NCBI GenBank assembly: GCA_030765645.1
Contig: JAVCCE010000070.1
Span: 1-64,000 of the forward strand
From: Candidatus Hinthialibacter antarcticus
GTDB lineage: Bacteria; Hinthialibacterota; Hinthialibacteria; Hinthialibacterales; Hinthialibacteraceae
DNA: 64,000 bases
Direction of reading: 5' to 3'
Part shown: in pieces, positions 1 through 7,402 of the stretch
How positions within the stretch are numbered: position 1 is the first letter of the stretch
Layout of the letters: each line of letters starts with the position of its first letter
Notes under the pieces: model-generated
Told to the model about the DNA's origin: nothing
Seen by the model: only the letters and a program-made list of their open reading frames with translations
The model's database searches: none
Program-made: the position numbers and the translations under genes

Positions 1-127
1 GCACAGGCGCTCCCAGAGTTACACCCATGCCTGGTTTGGTTTGTCAATTATTGATACGCCGGAATACGTTTTCGGAATCAAAATCATGACCATCCATTAA
101 TGTAGGTACTCAATTACCGGATGAACC
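1..127 (+). repeat. Element A copy 1 (right half, cut by the window edge)
   Basis: This is the 3' half of the dispersed element A. It begins inside the hairpin core (GCACAGGCGCTCCCAGAGTT), passes the right stem arm CCCATGCC at 24-31, and runs through the conserved tail to the terminal repeat TACCGGATGAACC at 115-127. The left half lies outside the window. The following stretch to the first gene at 247 holds only a short palindrome around 160-193 (GGTGGGATT / CATCCCACC). No promoter is recognisable there. Confidence 0.85.
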
Positions 128-246
128 AAAAATGTTCGGTAAAAATTTTAACAAAGTCTAACGGTGGGATTCTTTACATTCATCCCACCCTACATTAGAT
201 TTCAGCGTATTAAAACACGTCATCGAATTATCATTGCGCATTGACG

Positions 247-846
247 ATGAAAAGCCAAACTCCCGTTTCAAGACATTTTCTCGCAGGCGTCCTGACATTC
301 TTTATGTTGGGGCTGGCTATATTCATGCTCACAGACCGTTATCAGTTTCTGAAGACCAAGCGCGATTTGCATATCTTTTTTGAAAATTCTCTCCGGCATA
401 TTTACCAGAATCCTGTCATTCAATTGAGCCAGGGAACAGAGGCGACTCAAGGCGACAAACAACTGCATGAAGAACTAAAAAACCGACCTTTAAGCACTGT
501 TTATATAGTCGATAGCAATAATATAGTGCGCCCGTTTTTAAATTTTAACCAATTATTCGGTCTCAATAATGCTTTGCTCCAAGGCTACGGCCAGGTCACT
601 CATGCTCATGTCCCGGCGAAGCCGAATATTACAGGCGTCACGCGGGCGTGGTTTGTTGTGAGCGCGGGGCCGTCGGGCGTGGATGTGAAGATAGAAGAAC
701 GCGCAGAGCCAGACGGTGTTCACAAATATACTATCGCGAGCCAGCCCTATCACATCACAAACGGAATTCACAGCGTGGGGTATTTATACACGGATACAAA
801 TGGGATGAGAGTCGGCTACACGCCGCTGGTTGGAACTACGAAGTGA
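247..846 (+). CDS. Membrane-anchored protein, possibly pseudopilin-like
   Basis: I do not recognise a named family. The product has about 199 residues, with one hydrophobic segment near residues 10-30 (LAGVLTFFMLGLAIFML) and an extracytoplasmic remainder. The C-terminal part (AWFVVSAGPSGV, then SVGYLYTDTNGMRVGYTP) resembles the C-terminal segment of GspG-like pseudopilins, which in such genomes often carry SSGPDG. The prepilin peptidase motif GFTLIE is absent, so a pilin role is only an inference. ATG at 247 is preferred over the in-frame TTG at 241; neither has a clear ribosome-binding site. The 3' end overlaps the convergent STAS gene by 11 bases. Confidence 0.55.
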   Translation: MKSQTPVSRHFLAGVLTFFMLGLAIFMLTDRYQFLKTKRDLHIFFENSLRHIYQNPVIQLSQGTEATQGDKQLHEELKNRPLSTVYIVDSNNIVRPFLNFNQLFGLNNALLQGYGQVTHAHVPAKPNITGVTRAWFVVSAGPSGVDVKIEERAEPDGVHKYTIASQPYHITNGIHSVGYLYTDTNGMRVGYTPLVGTTK

Positions 847-1258
847 ATTGCTTCGCTGCTTCTTCGATGGTGTCGCAATGATATTCATCAAACAAAGCGT
901 CGAGGCGAGTGATCTCGAACAAGTGCTTCACCTTTTCGCTGAAGGCGCCGGTCAGGATAAACTTGCTTTTTTTTGATTCCGCCAGCTGGACGCCCTCGAC
1001 CAGCGTCGCGATGCCGGAACTGTCCATATAGTCGCAACCGGAAATATCAATAATCATGCTCTTGCCTTGCTCAAATGTTTCTGCGATCAACGTGCGCAGT
1101 TCAGGCGAGTGGGTGGCGATAATTGGCCCGGTAATGCGTACGGCGGTGTAAGCCGCCTCAGCGCTAACGTCGAGTTCCATGGGTTCGCGGTTCATGTTTG
1201 ATGCGCTCGCAGCATATTGAATAAGTTGTTCGAGTTTGTTTTTCACAGGTTTATGCAA
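836..1258 (-). CDS. STAS-domain protein, anti-sigma factor antagonist type
   Basis: Single STAS domain of the SpoIIAA/RsbV type, about residues 30-135. It contains the family motif DYMDSSGIATLVEG, whose serine is phosphorylated by a cognate anti-sigma kinase in characterised members. Such proteins regulate sigma factors or other targets by partner switching in the cytoplasm. No kinase or phosphatase gene adjoins it, so the target is unknown. The longest start is a TTG with a weak ribosome-binding site; ATG at 1195 (22 residues shorter) is an alternative that still keeps the whole domain. The family call is firm but the regulated process is not known. Confidence 0.85.
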   Translation of the reverse strand: MHKPVKNKLEQLIQYAASASNMNREPMELDVSAEAAYTAVRITGPIIATHSPELRTLIAETFEQGKSMIIDISGCDYMDSSGIATLVEGVQLAESKKSKFILTGAFSEKVKHLFEITRLDALFDEYHCDTIEEAAKQFTS

Positions 1259-1332
1259 GTTGATCTTTAAGTTAAAAACAACTGGAAATTACAATCGTAC
1301 TCTGAGGCGGGGTTTGATTCAATCCAAATTGC

Positions 1333-2223
1333 TTATCTTTTTGAATTTGCTTCATTCGTTGTTTGAATGGCCGCCGCATATTCGCCCATCGGGACGCAAC
1401 GATACTGGTCAAACAGTTTGCGCAATTTGCTCTCGACGCTTCGCAGCCCCCAATGGTGAATCCATTGTTGTTTGATCGGCAAATTCAACGGCGGGTGTTT
1501 TTGTAAAAATTCCCACGGGTGCATGTAAATCACAGGCGGGAACCCTTCGCGGATGTAGCGTTTTCGCGCCCAGGTTTGATAGAGCGAGGGCAAGATGCGC
1601 AGCGTCCCGCCGCCGCCGACCGGCCAGCGGCGCCCCAGGCATTCAATGGAAGCAGGCGGCAACTCAAGCAGCCCATGCAGCATGTAGGGATGGCGCGGCG
1701 CCTCTGCGTCGCCGTATAGATAAGTCCCGTGCGGGTTGATCGACGAGTCGTACTGAATGCCGTTTTGTTTGAGCGCCTCAAATTGCCAGGGTTTAGCGCG
1801 TTCCAGTGAAAACGCCGGGGCGCGATGGCCGACGACTGCGTTTTTGCCCGCGATGTCGCGTAAGATACGCAGGCTTTTTTGTAACGATTGCGTGAATTGC
1901 TCTTGCGATAACGTATTGACGAAATGGTGGGTGTAGGTATGGGTGCCGATTTCGTGGCCTTGTTCGAGCGTCCATTCGACGATCTGCGGGTAGCGTTCCG
2001 CCAGCCAGCCGACGAAGAAGAACGTTGCTTTTACGCGATGCTCTTGCAATAATTTCAGGCAGCGCTCCATGCCGGTTTCGATGCGCGATGGAAACGAAGG
2101 CCACGCCTCGAACGGGATGGTTTCGGGGCTCATAAAATAGTCTTCGACGTCGATGGTGAAGACGGCGGCGCCATCAAACCCCGTGGGTGAAAAAACCGTT
2201 ACTTCGTTTTCTGAGTTTGCCAT
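1333..2223 (-). CDS. Polysaccharide deacetylase (NodB fold, DUF3473 type)
   Basis: Removes N-acetyl groups from a polysaccharide, probably during exopolysaccharide or cell-wall glycan assembly. The NodB metal triad is visible: TIDVED (D25, D28) and HTYTHH (H95, H99/100), followed by GHRAPAF. The C-terminal section (GGGGTLRILP and MHPWEF) matches the DUF3473 extension of the deacetylases often found in exosortase/PEP-CTERM and capsule loci. There is no signal peptide, so it is likely cytoplasmic. It starts 71 bases from the divergent ABC exporter, which fits a role in envelope polymer synthesis, although no polymerase lies next to it. The 296-residue length is normal. Confidence 0.88.
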   Translation of the reverse strand: MANSENEVTVFSPTGFDGAAVFTIDVEDYFMSPETIPFEAWPSFPSRIETGMERCLKLLQEHRVKATFFFVGWLAERYPQIVEWTLEQGHEIGTHTYTHHFVNTLSQEQFTQSLQKSLRILRDIAGKNAVVGHRAPAFSLERAKPWQFEALKQNGIQYDSSINPHGTYLYGDAEAPRHPYMLHGLLELPPASIECLGRRWPVGGGGTLRILPSLYQTWARKRYIREGFPPVIYMHPWEFLQKHPPLNLPIKQQWIHHWGLRSVESKLRKLFDQYRCVPMGEYAAAIQTTNEANSKR

Positions 2224-2294
2224 AGTATACTAAATGAAAGTCATAAACTACGCTTCGTTTTTTGAAATAGTCCAAATAGAAACCTGATTACTTT

Positions 2295-4079
2295 ATGCGC
2301 GAAGAAACAATATCCGGTAAAGCGTACGACGCCCGATTGATGCAGCGTCTCTACCCTTACATCGCCCCCTATTGGAAATACATCGTTTGGGCGTTTTTGG
2401 CGCTGACCATTTCGACTTCGATCGAACTGGCGTCTCTCTATTTGTATAAATCCGTCATCGACCAGTTTATTCAGAACGAAGAGACGCGCGGGCTGGCGAT
2501 GTTGTGCGGCATTTATATTTTATTGCTTCTTGCCGGGTTCCTCTTTCAGTATACCCAATTTTATCTGGTCAACCTGATGAGCCAAAAGAGTATGTACGAC
2601 TTGCGGCTGCATCTGTTTCGCCATCTCGAAAGCCGCTCGCTGGCATTCTTCAACAACCGCCCGGTCGGTTATTTGATGACCCGCCTCACCAGCGACATTG
2701 AAGCGATGGACTCAATGTTCGCCAATTGTATTGTATTCACTTTCAGCGACGTGTTGTACATCATTGGGCTTTTGGTGGTGATGTTTTCGCTTAGCCCTTC
2801 GCTGACCTTTGTTGTCTTGCTGGTGATGCCAGTGATTGTGTGGGCCAGTATAAAGTTTAAAAACGAAGTGCGCGACTCCTATCGCGAAGTGCGCCGCGTA
2901 TTGTCTGAGATCAACGGCTTTCTGCAAGAAAATATCTCCGGCATGGAGACCGTACAAATTTTTGGCCGGCAAAAAGAACATCTGGGCTATTACAGCAACC
3001 TGACCGACGAATATCGCAAAGCCAACGTACGCAGTATTTATAATTATGCGGTGTTTTATCCGACGGTCGAATTTCTCGGCGCGGTGACCACGGTGCTGCT
3101 GTTGTGGTTTGGCGGCGGATTTATTTTGATTGAGAATCCCGCGTTTGTCGGGACTTTGGTTGCGTTCATTATTTCATCGCAGAAGTTCTTTCAGCCGATT
3201 CGCGACCTGGCCGACAAGTTTAATATTCTTCAAACCGGGATGACCGCCGCCGAGCGCGTGTTTAAACTGATGGACATCGACGAAGTTGTGTCGGAGCCGG
3301 AACAGCCCGTCCAGCAGGAAATCAAAGGTGAGGTCGAATTTCGCAACGTCAGTTTCGCTTACAAAGAAGGCGAATGGATTCTGAAAAATGTCTCCTTCAA
3401 GGCGCCGATTGGCAAGCGCGTCGCTATCGTGGGGCCGACCGGCTCAGGCAAAAGCACCATCATCAATCTGATTTTCCGTTTTTATGACGTGCAAGAAGGC
3501 GAAGTCTTAATCGACGGCGTCAATGTCAAAGAATACGACCTGTCGTATCTGCGCGAGCAAATCGGGCTGGTGTTACAGGACTTCTTTTTGTTCTCCGGCG
3601 ACATTCAGGGCAACATTAGTTTAGGGCGCCCGGATGTGACCCCGGAGAGAATTGAACACGCCGCCAAAATTGTGCAGGCCGACCGCTTTATTGAAAAAAT
3701 GGCGGACGGTTATGGCAGCGAAGTCAAAGAACGCGGCGCGACGCTATCCGTCGGCCAACGCCAGTTGCTATCGTTCGCGCGCGCGCTGGTGTCGAACCCG
3801 CAGATTCTCATTCTGGATGAAGCCACCTCCAGTGTTGATACCGAGACCGAATTTCTGATTCAGGAAGCCATTGAGCGCCTGATCGAAGGCCGTACCTCGC
3901 TGGTGATCGCGCACCGGCTTTCGACCATTCAACAGGCGGATGAAATACTCGTGCTGCATCGCGGCGAGATCGTCGAACGCGGCGCCCACCAGGAACTGCT
4001 GGCGCGCAAAGGCATGTACTACCGCCTCTACCAGCTGCAATACAAAAACCAGTCGCTTGAGACTGCGGTTAATGAGTAG
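2295..4079 (+). CDS. ABC transporter, fused permease and ATPase (MsbA-like exporter)
   Basis: Half-size type I ABC exporter of 594 residues. It has an N-terminal six-helix transmembrane domain (about residues 20-320) and a C-terminal nucleotide-binding domain. Visible motifs are Walker A GPTGSGKST near residue 379, the Q-loop in LVLQDFFLF, signature LSVGQRQ near 483, Walker B ILILDEATSS near 503, and the switch histidine in IAHRLST. It would act as a homodimer in the inner membrane, exporting lipid, glycolipid or drug. Substrate cannot be deduced. It is divergent from the deacetylase and followed after 29 bases by the CoA-binding gene. Confidence 0.93.
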   Translation: MREETISGKAYDARLMQRLYPYIAPYWKYIVWAFLALTISTSIELASLYLYKSVIDQFIQNEETRGLAMLCGIYILLLLAGFLFQYTQFYLVNLMSQKSMYDLRLHLFRHLESRSLAFFNNRPVGYLMTRLTSDIEAMDSMFANCIVFTFSDVLYIIGLLVVMFSLSPSLTFVVLLVMPVIVWASIKFKNEVRDSYREVRRVLSEINGFLQENISGMETVQIFGRQKEHLGYYSNLTDEYRKANVRSIYNYAVFYPTVEFLGAVTTVLLLWFGGGFILIENPAFVGTLVAFIISSQKFFQPIRDLADKFNILQTGMTAAERVFKLMDIDEVVSEPEQPVQQEIKGEVEFRNVSFAYKEGEWILKNVSFKAPIGKRVAIVGPTGSGKSTIINLIFRFYDVQEGEVLIDGVNVKEYDLSYLREQIGLVLQDFFLFSGDIQGNISLGRPDVTPERIEHAAKIVQADRFIEKMADGYGSEVKERGATLSVGQRQLLSFARALVSNPQILILDEATSSVDTETEFLIQEAIERLIEGRTSLVIAHRLSTIQQADEILVLHRGEIVERGAHQELLARKGMYYRLYQLQYKNQSLETAVNE

Positions 4080-4108
4080 CCGTAAACTTCAATAAAAAGG
4101 AATTCTCT

Positions 4109-4489
4109 TTGTCAACCAATAACACGATCGCAATCATTGGCGCATCAGCAAACCGTACGAAATACGGCAACAAAGCGGTGCGGGCGTATCAGGCGCAGGG
4201 CTACGCCGTGTACCCCGTCAATCCAGGCGCTGACGAGATTGAAGGGCTGAAGGCGTATGCGTCTGTTGGTGAGATTCCCGGCGAAGTAGAGACCGCCAGC
4301 GTGTACCTCCCGCCTCATAAAACGCTGACGGTTTTGGATGACTTAAAAGCGAAGGGCGTCTCGACCATCTTTCTCAACCCGGGCAGCGAAGATGAAACCG
4401 TCGTAGCCCGCGCGGATGAATTAGGGCTGAACATTGTCCAAGCGTGCAGCATCGTCTCGGCTGGGCGCTCGCCGGGCGAGTTTGTTTGA
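4109..4489 (+). CDS. CoA-binding protein (YccU family)
   Basis: Small stand-alone Rossmann-fold CoA-binding domain of 126 residues, related to the N-terminal part of succinyl-CoA synthetase alpha. It starts with IAIIGAS, followed by KAVRAYQAQGYAVYPVNP, and ends with IVQACSIV. In this family the domain binds CoA, but no reaction is established. The start is TTG at 4109 with AAAAAGG nine bases upstream, and no better ATG exists. It is co-directional with the ABC exporter 29 bases upstream, so probably co-transcribed. Its stop lies five bases before an element A hairpin. Confidence 0.88.
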   Translation: MSTNNTIAIIGASANRTKYGNKAVRAYQAQGYAVYPVNPGADEIEGLKAYASVGEIPGEVETASVYLPPHKTLTVLDDLKAKGVSTIFLNPGSEDETVVARADELGLNIVQACSIVSAGRSPGEFV

Positions 4490-4493
4490 GACG

Positions 4494-4584
4494 GGACGAG
4501 GCCTGGGTACGTCTCACTTCGCTTCCGTGCGGGCTGTCAGGCCCTTTGCACAGGCGCTCACAGAGACGCCCCCAGGCCTCGTCC
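4494..4584 (+). repeat. Element A copy 2, hairpin core only
   Basis: Core hairpin with the C-G version of the variable outer pair (GGCCTGGG / CCCAGGCC). The stem continues into the flanks to 14 perfect pairs, 4494-4507 with 4571-4584. The next stem is CGTCTC / GAGACG and the apical stem is GGGC / GCCC. The MITE arms are missing. It follows the stop of the CoA-binding gene by five bases and could cap that transcript, but no U-run follows. Confidence 0.85.
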
Positions 4585-4620
4585 GCTTTGTTGCAATGAA
4601 CGATGTTGCAGTGTAGGGGC

Positions 4621-4794
4621 ACATTGACTTAAGGGGTGGCAAGCCAAGGCGTCGCGAAGTAAGGGCAGCCCTTGATGCAACGAAATCAAAAATATCAGCC
4701 CTGTAGGGGCGCAACGTGTTGCGCCCGAATCCCCCCTGGCGCTTTCAGCGCCGTCCCCCCTTAAAAAGGGGGGCTAAATGTCTTAATTCAATGT
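4621..4794 (+). repeat. Element B copy 1 (composite palindromic repeat)
   Basis: Starts ACATTGACTTAAGGGGTGGC and ends TTAATTCAATGT, so the ends are inverted repeats. The inside carries a C module (CAAGCCAAGGC...CAGCCCTTG) and a B module with two palindromes: GGCGC TTTCA GCGCC and CCCCCCTT AAA AAGGGGGG. Between them (4700-4728) is a third palindrome, GTAGGGGCGCAACGTGTTGCGCC. The C and B modules recur at 22.85, 40.0 and 46.0 kb. Confidence 0.75.
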
Positions 4795-4908
4795 CCGTGA
4801 AAACGGGGGAACTTCAGACATTGGTGTAGGGGGGGCGTGAGTTATTTTAACATTACCGATGTATTGATAATTCTAGTATCCTAACCACTTTTCGCTCAGA
4901 ATGGTTGA

Positions 4909-6588
4909 ATGATATCCAAGCGAAATTCAACTGGGCTCTTATTACTTATACTTGTGTTGGGCGCGTTGTTGCGCGTCCCGGCGGCGCGGTTCGCCTCGCC
5001 CTATTCATACAATTGGGATGAGAGTTCATATATCTATGCTGCACATCGAATGCTGTCGTATCAATCGCTGAAATACACCTGGTTTAATGTCCCGCCGTTT
5101 TTTCTCTATCAACAAATTTCCGCCAACGCCGCCCACTACGCCTGGGCGCTTGGGACCGGGACGATCTCCAGCCTGGATGAGGTTCACATTCAAACCAGTG
5201 GAATCAACCGCAATATATCGCCTTCATCGCTGTTGTTTTTTTGCCGCATGTATACGGTGTTTTTAGGGCTTTGTTCGATTGGATTGGTCTATGCGCTCGG
5301 TGCGCGGATCGCGAACGCATCCGTTGGGCTGATCGCGGCGTTTCTGTTGGCAATCGCGCCTGGGTTCATCGAGCATTCGCTGTTTGTGACCATGGACCTA
5401 CCGCTCGCCTTCATGGCGGCGCTGACAGTCTACGTCAGCCTGTCGATGTCAAAGCATCCAACCTATGCCGCCTATTTTTCGACTTCATTTTTTGCTGGAC
5501 TCACGGCGGCGACCAAGTACAACGGCGCCATGATCTGGCTGCTGCCGTTTGCGCTTCATTGCAAGCATTTCAAATGGCGCTTTTTGAATGTGCGTCTAGT
5601 GTTTTTAATTGTGACCCTTTTTTTCGCATTCAGCCTCGCGTGTCCCTGGTGGAACTCGATGGATGATTTTACGCGGCAAGTCGGAATCGAAATTCAACAT
5701 TATGGACGCGACATTGAATATTTGACTGGCTCTTCCATGTATGGATGGGCGTTTGTGCGTTCATGGGCGCAGGGCGGGTTCGGCGTCTTGCCGCTGCTAT
5801 TTGCCTTCGGCGGTATGCTCGCTTTCGCGTTGTCGTCATCGAAGCACCGGGCCGCGATACTGATGTTTCCGCTCGCTTACTTCGCCATGTTGGCGATACA
5901 AAAAGCCGACTTTATCCGAAACGCTGTCGCGATGCTGCCCTTTTTGGCCTTGTTCGCTGCTTATGGCGTTGAGCGCTTATCGGCTTGGATCGTGAAGTGC
6001 ACGGGATGGAAATTTACGCGAACTCTATTGATTGCGGCGGTCAGCCTGCAACCGCTCATTCAAGGCGGTCAGTTCGCTTGGGACCTCTCGCAATTGACCG
6101 ATACGCGAACTCAGGCGGTCGCATGGTTGAATGCGCATGTCCCGCCGGGCGGCAGGGTCTTGATGGATGAAAACCTGGCGGTGCATCCCGAAGACCTGGC
6201 GCGGGCGCGTTTTGAATATGACATTGCACCTATTAATGAATGGCGCCAGCGGGATACGGCTTCGTATTCGTACTTGGTTTCGGTGGATGAATTTGTCGCG
6301 GAAGACCTGGTGAAGCATTGGCGTTATGAGATCAAAAATTGGAACGCCGCTCCGTATGAATTGCTGCACGAATTCAAGCGAGCGCCCTTGCCCGCGCATC
6401 TTGCCGCATCGCTAGAGAAAATCGAGCAGGTCAATCATTTTTTGTATGAACAACGCAAGGCCCGTCAATTTACGCCGGATATGGCTTTCCCCGCGTGGAG
6501 TTCGCTCTCGCTGTTTGATGCGGGGACATCGTATTTGGGGCGCGCATCGGTGAATCCGCCTGTTGCGGTTTATCGCCCGATTGACTGA
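4909..6588 (+). CDS. GT-C glycosyltransferase of the ArnT/PMT type (family 39-like)
   Basis: Polytopic membrane protein of 559 residues with about nine to eleven hydrophobic helices in the first 390. It has the early luminal acidic motif typical of GT-C enzymes (YNWDESSYIYAAHRM, near residue 36), which supplies the catalytic aspartate. The C-terminal 150 residues are soluble. Such enzymes transfer a sugar from a polyprenyl-phosphate donor to protein, lipid or glycan at the outer face of the inner membrane. The acceptor here is unknown. It stands alone between element B and rplU, with no other glycan genes in the same unit. Confidence 0.8.
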   Translation: MISKRNSTGLLLLILVLGALLRVPAARFASPYSYNWDESSYIYAAHRMLSYQSLKYTWFNVPPFFLYQQISANAAHYAWALGTGTISSLDEVHIQTSGINRNISPSSLLFFCRMYTVFLGLCSIGLVYALGARIANASVGLIAAFLLAIAPGFIEHSLFVTMDLPLAFMAALTVYVSLSMSKHPTYAAYFSTSFFAGLTAATKYNGAMIWLLPFALHCKHFKWRFLNVRLVFLIVTLFFAFSLACPWWNSMDDFTRQVGIEIQHYGRDIEYLTGSSMYGWAFVRSWAQGGFGVLPLLFAFGGMLAFALSSSKHRAAILMFPLAYFAMLAIQKADFIRNAVAMLPFLALFAAYGVERLSAWIVKCTGWKFTRTLLIAAVSLQPLIQGGQFAWDLSQLTDTRTQAVAWLNAHVPPGGRVLMDENLAVHPEDLARARFEYDIAPINEWRQRDTASYSYLVSVDEFVAEDLVKHWRYEIKNWNAAPYELLHEFKRAPLPAHLAASLEKIEQVNHFLYEQRKARQFTPDMAFPAWSSLSLFDAGTSYLGRASVNPPVAVYRPID

Positions 6589-6673
6589 TGGGCGTTTCGT
6601 AAGGATTGTGATTTCGCCCCAATCCGGCTATATTACTCGTTCTGGATATATGAAGAGACCTTGGAGGACAACC

Positions 6674-6988
6674 ATGTACGCAATCATTCAAACTGGCGGC
6701 AAGCAGTTTCAAGTCGCTAAGGGTGATATTCTCGAAATCGAGAAACTCGACGCCGCTGCAGGCGATCAAGTCTCGTTAGATCAAGTGCTTTTGATTCGCG
6801 ACGGCGAAAACTTAGTCATCGGTCAGCCGATGGTGGAAAACGCTTCCGTCAAAGCCAAAGTGTTGGCGCACGACCGGGGCAAGAAAATTGTCGTGTTCAA
6901 GTTTAAAAAGCGCAAACAATACCGCCGCACTCAGGGCCATCGCCAATCATTCACCCGCATCAAGATCGAAGACATCGTCACCAGCTAA
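6674..6988 (+). CDS. rplU: 50S ribosomal protein L21
   Basis: Typical bL21 of 104 residues: starts MYAIIQTGGKQFQV and ends with the basic KKRKQYRRTQGHRQ segment that contacts 23S rRNA. ATG at 6674 is chosen because TTGGAGGA lies just upstream and the N-terminus matches the family; the longer reading frame back to 6563 is not needed. The usual partner rpmA (L27) does not follow. Instead a strong terminator sits 25 bases after the stop. Confidence 0.97.
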   Translation: MYAIIQTGGKQFQVAKGDILEIEKLDAAAGDQVSLDQVLLIRDGENLVIGQPMVENASVKAKVLAHDRGKKIVVFKFKKRKQYRRTQGHRQSFTRIKIEDIVTS

Positions 6989-7013
6989 TCGGCGATTCAT
7001 AACCCGCGTTTCC

Positions 7014-7045
7014 AACAGGCTGACGGCTTTCCGTCAGCCTGTTTT
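7014..7045 (+). terminator. Intrinsic terminator after rplU
   Basis: Thirteen-base-pair stem AACAGGCTGACGG / CCGTCAGCCTGTT with a CTTT loop, followed by a short T-run. It ends the rplU transcript. Confidence 0.9.
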
Positions 7046-7199
7046 GTGTTGATCTTTATTGGTCAGAGGCTGGGAATTTCGCAAAGTCGCTCGCCGGATG
7101 ATCTCAAACGCCCGCCTTTTCATATCGAGTAACATTGATTTCATCATTCTGTAAACGCGCTTTGGACATATCATAAGCAAGTTGCATACGCATGAGGTG

Positions 7200-7391
7200 A
7201 TCGGCTGGGTGGCAAGGGCAAGGCGACGCGAAGCGGCGACAGCCCTTGAAAAGTAATGCCACTGGATTCTCGTGGTGGGCTGCTAACGCGAGCCCACCCT
7301 ACCCTTGGGCAATAAAAAAACGGGGCGCAGCACGCTGCACCCCGTTGGTCATTCAATGATTATACCCGGTGGGTTAAGAACCCACCCTACA
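7200..7391. repeat. Cluster of short palindromic intergenic repeats
   Basis: Three pieces share this gap. At 7203-7256 is a diverged C module (GTGGCAAGGGCAAGGCGACG...CAGCCCTTGAAAAG). At 7269-7304 is the palindrome GTGGGCTGCTAACGCGAGCCCAC with CCTACCC, which is the reverse complement of 21559-21594. At 7368-7391 is GGTGGGTTAAGAACCCACCC, also found at 21663-21690. The pnp terminator lies between the last two. Confidence 0.7.
7314..7346 (-). terminator. Intrinsic terminator after pnp
   Basis: Read on the minus strand, the stem is CGGGGTGCAGC / GCTGCGCCCCG followed by seven T residues. It lies 57 bases after the pnp stop and closes the whole nusA-to-pnp transcription direction. Confidence 0.9.
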
Positions 7392-7402
7392 TCAGACGTT
7401 GT

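Noticed and set aside
2224-2232. TATACT beside the deacetylase start considered as a -10 box
   Set aside because: It lies two bases from the ATG with no -35 at the right distance.
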